From a virus: a DNA stretch of 20,883 nucleotides. The translations under genes were made by a program, and so were the position numbers. Positions 5,552 to 11,258 of the stretch are shown in pieces. Under the pieces are notes generated by a model. The model made no database searches. It saw only the letters and a program-made list of their open reading frames with translations, and was not told the origin of the DNA. The number at the start of each line of letters is the position of its first letter. Within the stretch, counting starts at the first letter, position 1. Where the stretch lies: positions 1 to 20,883 of the IMG/VR virus record IMGVR_UViG_3300027721_000095; one strand, given 5' to 3'.

Positions 5552-7641
5552 GGCTAGGCAATACGAAGCCAGCTTATGACTGGTACAACTGGCATCGGCC
5601 AGCAGAGGACAAGGGCGGTCGTGTAACATTCATCGGCGTAACAGCCGAGTCAATCTTTCAGCAAAGCGAAGCAGCGATGGTCAGGGACCTCGCAGCCAGC
5701 GGCATCAATGCTGAGTACATCAAGGCCATCCCCAACGCTGCTCAAGCTCCGTACGGGGACCGTACTGGTGAGGTGTCGTACACCATCCCGTACTACGACC
5801 TTCAGGGAAAGCTCATACTGGATGCCAACGGCTTCCCGGTCATGTTCCGGCGCAAGCGGTTCCTCCCAGAAACGGCAGACCCTCGCGACAAGAAGGACAA
5901 ATACAAGCAGCCGGGTCACGCACAGATCGGCAACCTAGCGAACATTCCGTACATCCATCCAGACGTCTGGGCGCTGGAGAGCGACAGGCTCATCATTACC
6001 GAGGGCGAGAAGAAGGCTGCGGCTATCATGGCGCACCTCAAGATCCCTGCCATCGCCATCGGTGGGTGTCAGAACTGGCGAGCCGCTGCTGGGGACAACA
6101 ACCTTCACCCGTACATCGTCAGTGCTTTAGAGCGCAAGAAGCCCGAGGTTCTTATAGTCGTGCCGGATGGCGACTATCGTAAGTTCCACATCCAGACGGC
6201 TTACGGCGGGATGCTTAGCCTCATCCTGGACATGGGCCTGCGGGTGGAGGTTCGCGTACCACCTCGTAACAAGAAGATCGACGACCTTATAGTCGAGTGG
6301 GAGTCCGCCGATCAGTTTGAGGCTCTGCTACCGGAGCCGATGGATGCCAACGGTCGGCCTAATGTCGTTGAGCCACCGCCTCGCCTCATTGAACAGTACG
6401 GCCTCGTCACCGTTACTCGGGGCAACGCCGCTCGTGGGGAACAGCGCCAGGAGATCATCCCCAACTCCACCAACGTCCACACCCTGATAGCTCAGCACCC
6501 CGCGTTCACTGGTCAGTTCTGGTACAACATCGACAACATCAGCATCATGAACGGGGATAACCCGATGCATGAGAGCGATGCCAACGAAGTACTCAACTTC
6601 ATCCAGCGCAACCTCAGCATTCCCAAGGCGTCCCGTAACGATGTTCGCGAGGCCATCAGCCAGATTGCCAACCGGGACGCAAGGTCTCCGCGCGTAGAGT
6701 GGCTGCGGAAGCTCAAGTGGGACAAGAAGCCCCGCCTCGCAACGTGGCTGATAGACTACATCGGTGCCGACGACACGCCTCTGGTGCGCGAAGCTGGCAC
6801 TAAGTTCCTGGTCGGGGCGGTCAAGCGCCAGATCGAGCCGGGGTGCCTCATGGATTGGATGCTTATCCTCCATGGGCCGCAGGGCGTCGGCAAGTCCAGC
6901 CTCCCGCGCATACTCTTCGGGCTTGACGACGTCGTACCTGTGATGCACACCGACGATGGCAAGGACTTCAAGGCGCTGTTCCACAAGGGATGGTGTGTGA
7001 ACTTCGAAGAGCTTGAGGTTATGGGTAAGCGGGACATCGAGGGGCTGAAGGCAATCATCAGTTCGCCTAGCGACATCTTCCGTCCACCCTACGGGCGTAC
7101 AGAGCAGATCTTCAAGCGGCGGTGCGTCCTCTACGGGAGTACGAACTCACCACACTTCCTGCCGGAGGATCCAACGGGGTACAGACGCTACGTCGTGGCG
7201 GAAATGCGGCAGGTTCAGTTCAAGAAGCTTGAGGAGGATCGCGAGCAGCTCTGGGCTGAGGCGATGCATCTGTACGGTATCGGCGGTACGGATGTGTCCC
7301 AGGTGATGGCCGTGTTCGACTCAGGTGTGAACCAGTACGCCATCAGCAACGACATGCACGATGCTGTTATCGAACTGCTCCGCACTCGGTCACAGCTGAT
7401 ACACACCAGCAAGAACAACGACGGCGAGTTCTATGCGTTCAAATTCGCTGATGTCATGCGGCAGGCCGGATACAGCGACCGGGACATAGGGAACAACACC
7501 GTCACTAAGCCCATCAAGGCCAAGCTCTACGCACTCGGGTGGCGAAAGGCAGATCGTGTCACCGCAGGGCTAGTCAAGCCTTACGTCATTCCAGCTTCGC
7601 AGTGGGAGTTCCATGAGCATGCCGACCGGCCCAAGTTCTGA
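5548..7641 (+). CDS. Primase-helicase: TOPRIM-like (DUF3854-type) plus VirE-type P-loop ATPase
   Basis: 697-aa protein expected to open the fork and/or prime replication. The N-terminal half contains LIITEGEKKAA (E152, E154) and VVPDGD (D207, D209), the Glu and DxD spacing of TOPRIM domains such as DUF3854. The C-terminal half contains Walker A GPQGVGKS (443-450) and a Walker B-like WCVNFEE (482-488), followed by a sensor-like LYGSTNSPHFLPEDPTGYRRY; this is the virulence-associated-E family of superfamily 3-like helicases found in phages and plasmids. The start at 5548 overlaps the stop of the 48-aa ORF. A winged-helix-like C-terminal end is possible. It is the only large rightward gene left of the packaging genes, and a noncoding repeat block lies directly downstream. 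Confidence 0.88.
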   Translation: MRLGNTKPAYDWYNWHRPAEDKGGRVTFIGVTAESIFQQSEAAMVRDLAASGINAEYIKAIPNAAQAPYGDRTGEVSYTIPYYDLQGKLILDANGFPVMFRRKRFLPETADPRDKKDKYKQPGHAQIGNLANIPYIHPDVWALESDRLIITEGEKKAAAIMAHLKIPAIAIGGCQNWRAAAGDNNLHPYIVSALERKKPEVLIVVPDGDYRKFHIQTAYGGMLSLILDMGLRVEVRVPPRNKKIDDLIVEWESADQFEALLPEPMDANGRPNVVEPPPRLIEQYGLVTVTRGNAARGEQRQEIIPNSTNVHTLIAQHPAFTGQFWYNIDNISIMNGDNPMHESDANEVLNFIQRNLSIPKASRNDVREAISQIANRDARSPRVEWLRKLKWDKKPRLATWLIDYIGADDTPLVREAGTKFLVGAVKRQIEPGCLMDWMLILHGPQGVGKSSLPRILFGLDDVVPVMHTDDGKDFKALFHKGWCVNFEELEVMGKRDIEGLKAIISSPSDIFRPPYGRTEQIFKRRCVLYGSTNSPHFLPEDPTGYRRYVVAEMRQVQFKKLEEDREQLWAEAMHLYGIGGTDVSQVMAVFDSGVNQYAISNDMHDAVIELLRTRSQLIHTSKNNDGEFYAFKFADVMRQAGYSDRDIGNNTVTKPIKAKLYALGWRKADRVTAGLVKPYVIPASQWEFHEHADRPKF

Positions 7642-7646
7642 GAGGA

Positions 7647-7743
7647 TACACCCCATGCTACACCCCTTGATACACCCCATATGGGGGGTTGTCTAAGTGC
7701 TTGTTTTTACAGGGGAATTTCCTCCCCTACACCCCTACACCCC
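7647..7743. repeat. TACACCCC iterons, five copies
   Basis: Exact TACACCCC at 7647, 7659, 7671, 7728 and 7736 (first base). The first three are spaced exactly 12 bp; the last two are spaced 8 bp. The third merges into the palindrome CCCCATATGGGG. Regular spacing beside a replicative helicase gene and an AT-rich stretch resembles initiator-binding iterons. Confidence 0.75.
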
Positions 7744-7803
7744 ATAAACTCCCTAATAGAGTATAAAGAAACTTGAATAATATTGGGGCCGACAGGCTGG
7801 CAT

Positions 7804-7829
7804 GGGGTGGGGGGGGGTGGGGGGTAGGG
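7804..7829 (+). repeat. G-quadruplex-forming run
   Basis: Four runs of 4, 9, 6 and 3 guanines separated by single T, single T and TA. Very short loops make a stable G-quadruplex likely on the plus strand; it would affect whichever strand is single-stranded during replication or transcription. Confidence 0.7.
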
Positions 7830-7941
7830 ACGCTTCGCACAGATATCACCTCCATACTCCGGCAAACCGGGCGGAGTGCGACGCAAATAGTGCCCAAATC
7901 CAGGCGGAGGCGCACGGAGCAGAGAGCCCTTCCCACTCCGT

Positions 7942-7971
7942 TCCTTATAGGTGAGCCGGATCCTTATAGGT
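7942..7971. repeat. 11-bp direct repeat
   Basis: TCCTTATAGGT at 7942-7952 and again at 7961-7971, 19 bp apart start to start. Purpose unknown. Confidence 0.6.
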
Positions 7972-7982
7972 CGCGCGGAACC

Positions 7983-8011
7983 ATGACCTCCGTGCTCAGG
8001 TCTGAGGTCAT
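7983..8011. repeat. Inverted repeat
   Basis: ATGACCTC (7983-7990) and GAGGTCAT (8004-8011), perfect 8-bp arms with a 13-nt loop. No T-run follows on either strand, so it is not a clear terminator. Confidence 0.55.
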
Positions 8012-8022
8012 CAGTCCAGGTC

Positions 8023-8047
8023 AATCAAAGTCCCGCCGGAGCGGGAC
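8023..8047 (-). terminator. Probable intrinsic terminator for the leftward 128-aa gene unit
   Basis: On the minus strand GTCCCGC-TCCG-GCGGGAC (8047-8030) followed by TTTGATT. A perfect 7-bp GC-rich stem with a moderately T-rich tail, placed just after the 19-aa ORF, at the convergent junction. Confidence 0.5.
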
Positions 8048-8053
8048 GCTGAC

Positions 8054-8113
8054 CTAGTCGGTGGTGAGGATGAGGAGGAAGACCCAGAGGGCGATGAAGA
8101 GGATGAGCGACAT
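8054..8113 (-). CDS. Possible 19-aa hydrophobic peptide
   Basis: ATG-TAG frame encoding MSLILFIALWVFLLILTTD, a single membrane-spanning stretch. It fits exactly between a 9-bp GC hairpin (8120-8141) and the terminator hairpin (8030-8047), downstream of the leftward 128-aa gene. No clear ribosome binding site, and the hairpin ends only 6 nt ahead of the ATG. A chance frame cannot be excluded. Small type I toxin-like or lysis-related peptides have this look, but nothing else supports such a role. Confidence 0.3.
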   Translation of the reverse strand: MSLILFIALWVFLLILTTD

Positions 8114-8119
8114 GTCAGC

Positions 8120-8141
8120 GGGGGAGGGTTTCCCCTCCCCC
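8120..8141. repeat. Very stable 9-bp hairpin
   Basis: GGGGGAGGG (8120-8128) and CCCTCCCCC (8133-8141) with a four-base loop, which reads GAAA in the leftward transcript, a GNRA tetraloop. It begins six bases beyond the stop of the 128-aa gene. No U-run follows, so it may stabilise or mask RNA rather than terminate. Confidence 0.75.
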
Positions 8142-8147
8142 TCCGCG

Positions 8148-8534
8148 TTAGGCTACGAAGCGGATGAAGCCCGCGCGGTACGCGCGACGCACGGTACGCG
8201 CGGTGACCTCGTTAGCGTAGAGGCTCTCCACCGTGGCGGGCGACTGGGCGACCAGCTTGTCCCACTGTCCGGCGGTAACGCCTTTCGGCAGGCCGGTCGT
8301 GCCGGGGACCACGTGGACGACGGCGGCCTTGTTGACCCGGCCGCCCTGCGCTCCGTTGTCGTAGCCGTAAACGCGGACGCGCTTGACGTTTTCGCCCTTC
8401 GCCGTCTTGATGACGCCGGCGGGCTCCAGCGCGGACGGGTTAGCCGTCTTCGCGAAGTTGGTCGCGCGCGCAACGCCGACCGTGATACGCTCGGCGGCTG
8501 CCGGAGCGGTGACTGCAGATTTGGCCTTAGCCAT
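8148..8534 (-). CDS. Hypothetical 128-aa phage protein
   Basis: Basic Ala/Val-rich protein beginning MAKAKSAVTAPAAAERITVG. The low-complexity N-terminus (about 1-35) is followed by a folded-looking part with VKRVRVYGYDNGAQGGRVNKAAVV (50-73), VTAGQWDKLVAQ and ARTVRRAYRAGFIRFVA at the end. A high Lys/Arg content suggests nucleic-acid binding, perhaps of the repeat block directly upstream, but no helix-turn-helix is obvious. AGGGTA lies a few bases ahead of the ATG. It stands alone, leftward, between two noncoding blocks, where regulators often sit. No family recognised. Confidence 0.75.
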   Translation of the reverse strand: MAKAKSAVTAPAAAERITVGVARATNFAKTANPSALEPAGVIKTAKGENVKRVRVYGYDNGAQGGRVNKAAVVHVVPGTTGLPKGVTAGQWDKLVAQSPATVESLYANEVTARTVRRAYRAGFIRFVA

Positions 8535-8591
8535 GATGTACCCTAGACGCTGCGCCGGTAGGCGACTGCCCCCGAACCACGCAACAAGCGT

Positions 8592-8621
8592 AGTGTAAGG
8601 TCAAACGGGGTCGCGTGCCAG
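8592..8621 (-). promoter_or_regulatory. Candidate leftward promoter for the 128-aa gene
   Basis: Minus strand CTGGCA (8621-8616), 18-nt spacer, TACACT (8597-8592). Expected start near 8585, about 50 nt ahead of the ATG. The -35 is part of a TGGCACG motif. Weaker than the other leftward promoters. Confidence 0.4.
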
Positions 8622-8637
8622 AATCTGGCCGAAATAT

Positions 8638-8657
8638 ATTAGTGGGGGACCACTAAT
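8638..8657. repeat. Perfect 8-bp hairpin
   Basis: ATTAGTGG (8638-8645), loop GGGA, CCACTAAT (8650-8657). Next to it, CCAGA-A-TCTGG (8618-8628) is an 11-bp palindrome. Neither has a terminator T-run. Confidence 0.7.
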
Positions 8658-8671
8658 TCTAGATCGGTAGC

Positions 8672-8687
8672 TGGCACGAAGATTGCT
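8672..8687 (+). promoter_or_regulatory. Sigma54-type -24/-12 match, rightward
   Basis: TGGCACG-AAGA-TTGCT matches the sigma54 consensus TGGCACG-N4-TTGCW at every fixed position, with the preceding C also preferred. It would start transcription near 8699, toward the repeat arrays and terminase. No sigma54 activator gene is visible in the window. It is also the left half of a larger palindrome, so it may instead be a protein-binding site. Confidence 0.4.
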
Positions 8688-8689
8688 AG

Positions 8690-8705
8690 GGCAAGGACCG
8701 TGCCA
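8690..8705 (-). promoter_or_regulatory. Sigma54-type -24/-12 match, leftward
   Basis: Minus strand TGGCACG-GTCC-TTGCC, one base from the consensus. It faces the rightward match at 8672-8687, their TTGC boxes only four bases apart. It would feed the leftward 128-aa gene. Such a head-on layout is unusual for real promoters. Confidence 0.3.
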
Positions 8706-8716
8706 GACGCCGACGG

Positions 8717-8740
8717 CTATCGCGCCGCCCTCAGCGATAG
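8717..8740. repeat. Inverted repeat
   Basis: CTATCGC (8717-8723) and GCGATAG (8734-8740) with a 10-nt loop, overlapping a second inverted repeat ATAGG-TCAAG-CCTAT (8737-8751). Confidence 0.6.
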
Positions 8741-8786
8741 GTCAAGCCTATTGGAAAGGACCGTGCCAGCGTCGCCGATACCCCTC

Positions 8787-8902
8787 CGTCGCAGTAGGGT
8801 ATTGAGGGTAAGCGACCACTTCGATAGCCCCACGTCGCACTAGGGTATCAGTGTAAGCGACCACACTGATAACCCCGGAGCGCGGAGGGGTATCAGTGTA
8901 AG
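8787..8902. repeat. 45-bp-period direct repeat, about 2.5 copies
   Basis: GGGTAT-containing cores begin at 8798, 8843 and 8888, exactly 45 bp apart. GGGTATCAGTGTAAG is identical at 8843 and 8888. GTAAGCGACCAC is identical at 8808 and 8853, and CGTCGCA-S-TAGGGTAT occurs at 8787 and 8833. The middle copy holds a perfect 9-bp inverted repeat, TATCAGTGT (8846-8854) and ACACTGATA (8863-8871). Confidence 0.85.
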
Positions 8903-8914
8903 TGATTGCACACG

Positions 8915-8975
8915 GCACCATCGCGGTGCGCACCATCATGGTGCTGCTCGGTCTTGGTGCGCCCCATCGTGGTGC
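8915..8975. repeat. Tandem 15-bp palindromic repeats, four copies
   Basis: GCACCATCGCGGTGC (8915-8929), GCACCATCATGGTGC (8930-8944), a degenerate copy (8946-8960), and GCCCCATCGTGGTGC (8961-8975). The second has perfect 7-bp arms. Copies abut with at most one extra base. Confidence 0.85.
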
Positions 8976-8976
8976 C

Positions 8977-9041
8977 GCCCATTCTGGGCGATGACCGATG
9001 ATGCCCATTCTGGGCGGACGCCGACGATGCCCAGTCTGGGC
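8977..9041. repeat. 26-bp-period palindromic repeats, three copies
   Basis: GCCCATTCTGGGC at 8977-8989 and 9003-9015 and GCCCAGTCTGGGC at 9029-9041, each a 5-bp-arm palindrome. The two 13-nt linkers are themselves related, sharing a CCGAYGAT ending. The period is exactly 26 bp. Confidence 0.85.
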
Positions 9042-9128
9042 GATCGGGGAGGGGACGACGCGGGCAGGGGAGGGGGCAAATAATAACACTCATCCGGCAG
9101 CCAATGGATTGAGCAAAATCCGCACGGA

Positions 9129-9164
9129 GTGCTGAGGTGTGGGTGCTGAGGTGTGGGTGCTGAG
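9129..9164. repeat. 14-bp tandem repeat, 2.6 copies
   Basis: GTGCTGAGGTGTGG at 9129-9142 and 9143-9156, followed by GTGCTGAG at 9157-9164. Lies about 80 bp ahead of the terminase small-subunit start. Confidence 0.85.
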
Positions 9165-9209
9165 TACCGAGCCTTTGCTGCACCGCACCATCTACATGGA
9201 GTCCACCTC

Positions 9210-9239
9210 TTGCATTCCGATCCCCTCCTATGGTACTAT
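9210..9239 (+). promoter_or_regulatory. Rightward extended -10 promoter of the terminase unit
   Basis: TTGCAT (9210-9215), 18-nt spacer ending TGG, TACTAT (9234-9239). The expected start, seven bases after the -10, is the A of the ATG at 9246, so the mRNA would be leaderless. The box TGGTACTATGC is shared exactly with the small-RNA promoter at 5351-5361. Confidence 0.6.
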
Positions 9240-9245
9240 GCGCGT

Positions 9246-9578
9246 ATGGCGACAGCTCCAATGAAGCAAGAAGTCCAAGTCCTGACACAGCAGGAGTATG
9301 AAGCTCTAGCTGAGCAGGAAATGGATCAAACGTTCCAGGCTCTGGCGCAGCGGACCCGTCCGTACCCAGTTCCACGCAGCGTCGGCCGTAAGAACGTCGA
9401 GCGGGCCTTCCACACGGCCTTCGAGTTGATTGGAGGGGTTCCCCGCTTCGCACTCTGGGCGGATCAGAACCCCACCGAGTTCTACAAGCTTCACGCCCGT
9501 ATGCTTCCCCAACAGGTGGACTCCAATGTCCAGGGCGCTCTTCAGCTAGTGCTACCCCGGACGGCGCTGGATGAGTGA
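9246..9578 (+). CDS. Terminase small subunit
   Basis: 110-aa protein expected to recognise the packaging site and load the large subunit. It precedes the large subunit with an 8-base overlap. The N-terminal half is Gln/Glu-rich. RKNVERAFHTAFELIGGVPRFALWADQNPTEFYKLHARMLPQ (49-90) resembles a helical region common in small phage terminase subunits. The start at 9246 is chosen because it aligns with the promoter; an ATG at 9261 is possible. No ribosome binding site precedes either. Neighbouring repeats at 8787-9164 are candidate binding sites. Confidence 0.8.
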   Translation: MATAPMKQEVQVLTQQEYEALAEQEMDQTFQALAQRTRPYPVPRSVGRKNVERAFHTAFELIGGVPRFALWADQNPTEFYKLHARMLPQQVDSNVQGALQLVLPRTALDE

Positions 9579-10920
9579 CTTCCTTTCCCGGCAGGACTAC
9601 GAGCCGAGGGTTCAGTTCCTGCCGTACCACGAGCGAGGGCGGAGGTGGAGCTGCATCGTCGCCCACCGCCGAGCGGGGAAGACGGTAGCGGTCGTCAACG
9701 ACACGGTCACGAGGGCGCTCTATACTAGAAAGGCCGATGCGCGGTATGCGTACATCGCGCCGTTCTACGGTCAGGCGAAGATGATCGCGTGGGACTACCT
9801 GAAGAAGGGGACGGCGGGCGTACAGACGAAAGTTCTGGAGTCCGAGCTCAGTGTGACGCTCGCCAATGGGAGCCTGATCCGGCTCTTTGGAGCGGACAAC
9901 ATTGACTCTCTGCGGGGCATCTACTTGGACGGGTGCATCCTGGACGAGTTCGCAGACATGAACCCTGGGATCTGGGGGAGCGTTATCCGCCCGCTGCTGA
10001 GTGACCGACGGGGGTGGGCCACGTTCATTGGCACCCCGAAGGGACACAACGCCTTCTACGACGTCCGGGAGCAGGCGAAGAACGACGCCGACTGGCTCTA
10101 TATGGAGCTGAAGGCGTCGAACACAGGCATCATCGACCCCGAGGAGCTGGCCGACGCTCGCAAGAGCATGACGGAGGACCAGTACAATCAGGAGTACGAA
10201 TGCGACTTTGAGGCTGCGATTGTCGGGGCGTACTACGGCTCTGAGATGAAGGTCGCCTCCAACGAGGGGCGGATTGGTTCCGTGCCGCTGGAGCCCTCGT
10301 TCAAGGTCAACACCTACTGGGACATTGGACGTTCCGACAACACCGTGATCTGGTTCGGCCAGGAGGTGGCGAAGGAGATCCGGGTACTGGACGTCTACGC
10401 GGCGAATGGCAAGGACGTGGATCACTTCGTGGACGTGCTGCGGCTCAAGCAGGAGGAGTTCGGTTACGACTACGACACTCACTTCCTGCCCCACGACGCG
10501 AAGGCCAAGACACTCGCCACGAAGCGCTCGGTTATTGAGCAGCTCGCGTATGACCACCAGCTGAAGTGCGACATCGTACCGCGCCTGGACCTGCAGGACG
10601 GGATCCAGGCCACCCGGAAGATGCTGAGGCGCTGCCACTTCGACGCTGAGAAGTGCTATCTAGGAATTGAGGCCCTCAAGGTCTACCAGAAGAAGTACGA
10701 CGAAGAGAACAAGCGGTACATGGACAAGCCCCTTCACAACTGGGCTTCGGACTATGCCGACGCGATACGGCAGATGGCTCTGGCGATTGAGCCCGCCGTG
10801 CTCGCCGCCCCGAAAGAGCCGTCACGCATCATTTCCCTGCCTCCGCCCGCGTACACGCTCGAGGCGCTATGGCAGGACCACGAGCAGCACTCACGTCAGT
10901 TCATTGGAAGGATACAGTAA
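9571..10920 (+). CDS. Terminase large subunit (packaging ATPase and nuclease)
   Basis: 449-aa motor that pumps DNA into the prohead and cuts it. Walker A AHRRAGKT (31-38), Walker B GCILDE (121-126), a motif III region with TFIGTPKGHN (151-160), and a RuvC/RNase H-like nuclease domain with WDIGRSDNT (D251), PHDAK (D309) and SDYADAIRQ (D394, D397). Length is normal for phages of this type. The ATG overlaps the end of the small-subunit gene by 8 bases. Downstream it overlaps the next gene at TAATG. The three conserved acidic residues suggest an active nuclease. Confidence 0.95.
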   Translation: MSDFLSRQDYEPRVQFLPYHERGRRWSCIVAHRRAGKTVAVVNDTVTRALYTRKADARYAYIAPFYGQAKMIAWDYLKKGTAGVQTKVLESELSVTLANGSLIRLFGADNIDSLRGIYLDGCILDEFADMNPGIWGSVIRPLLSDRRGWATFIGTPKGHNAFYDVREQAKNDADWLYMELKASNTGIIDPEELADARKSMTEDQYNQEYECDFEAAIVGAYYGSEMKVASNEGRIGSVPLEPSFKVNTYWDIGRSDNTVIWFGQEVAKEIRVLDVYAANGKDVDHFVDVLRLKQEEFGYDYDTHFLPHDAKAKTLATKRSVIEQLAYDHQLKCDIVPRLDLQDGIQATRKMLRRCHFDAEKCYLGIEALKVYQKKYDEENKRYMDKPLHNWASDYADAIRQMALAIEPAVLAAPKEPSRIISLPPPAYTLEALWQDHEQHSRQFIGRIQ

Positions 10921-11258
10921 TGGCTGGTGAGTACGTCCCTGACGCTAAGACTGCGGCCATGATTGAAGCGTTGAGGCAGAAGTCACTAGATAGATCTGGA
11001 CCTTACGCGAACAAGTTCGATGAGCATCTCTACTACCCGGTAGGTCGTGGGAACGCTACCAGAGGACTTTACGAAGCTGTAACGGGTGGAGCGGCGCCTT
11101 CTCCCGGCGCGATTAACGATGCTCAATTGGCCATCATGGGAGGCCTAATTCGGGCCAAGGGACGCGCATCAAATCTAGAAATTGAGCAAGAGCAGAAAAA
11201 GTGGATGGGGGACATTCCCCATTATCAGATGTACGAACGTAAGAATCGGAGAAAGTAA
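10920..11258 (+). CDS. Hypothetical 112-aa protein between terminase and portal
   Basis: Starts MAGEYVPDAKTAAMIEALRQ. GGAAGGA lies 7 nt ahead of the ATG, which overlaps the terminase stop (TAATG), so I use this start and not an earlier in-frame one inside the terminase gene. Hydrophilic, helical, with GGAAPSPGAINDAQLAIMGGLIRAKGR in the middle and a basic end (YERKNRRK). Codon use looks less GC-biased than in the terminase gene, with AGA and CTA codons. Its position suggests a packaging or virion protein. Not recognised. Confidence 0.8.
   Translation: MAGEYVPDAKTAAMIEALRQKSLDRSGPYANKFDEHLYYPVGRGNATRGLYEAVTGGAAPSPGAINDAQLAIMGGLIRAKGRASNLEIEQEQKKWMGDIPHYQMYERKNRRK

Larger units (their letters stand above)
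7642..8053. other. Convergent noncoding block, possible origin
   Basis: Over 400 bases with no supported gene between the rightward primase gene and the leftward genes that end at 8054. Contents in order: TACACCCC iterons, a CCCCATATGGGG palindrome (7675-7686), an AT-rich stretch (about 7744-7786), a G-run cluster, an 11-bp direct repeat, and two hairpins. Frames that cross it on either strand are Pro/Arg-rich products of the repeats and have no ribosome binding sites. Confidence 0.6.
8535..9245. other. Repeat-dense noncoding control/packaging/origin region
   Basis: About 710 bases with no supported gene, separating leftward and rightward transcription and ending at the terminase small-subunit gene. 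It holds four TGGCACG sites, several palindromes, 45-bp-period repeats, two sets of palindromic tandem repeats and a 14-bp tandem repeat, each listed separately. A G-rich stretch (9045-9077) followed by AT-rich sequence (9078-9090) also lies here, with a weak leftward extended -10 (TGTTATTAT). Confidence 0.8.

Noticed and set aside
7760-7765. Leftward TATACT in the AT-rich stretch
   Set aside because: No acceptable -35 at 16-18 bases, and nothing plausible to transcribe leftward except the end of the primase gene.
7707-8057. Overlapping frames of 69-105 codons in the convergent block
   Set aside because: Pro/Arg/Gly runs arise from the G-tract and TACACCCC repeats; no ribosome binding site and no domain pattern.
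8061-8546. Plus-strand 161-codon frame
   Set aside because: Antisense to the leftward 128-aa gene, with no start signal and shadow-like composition.
8977-9041. CRISPR-like array
   Set aside because: Repeat units are 13-bp palindromes with related, not unique, 13-nt linkers, and no cas genes; spacing and lengths do not fit CRISPR.
8893-10638. Minus-strand open frame of 581 codons opposite the terminase genes
   Set aside because: It crosses the repeat arrays and lies fully antisense to the terminase large subunit, whose motifs are clear; it has no ribosome binding site and its sequence is Arg/Pro/Val-rich shadow-like.
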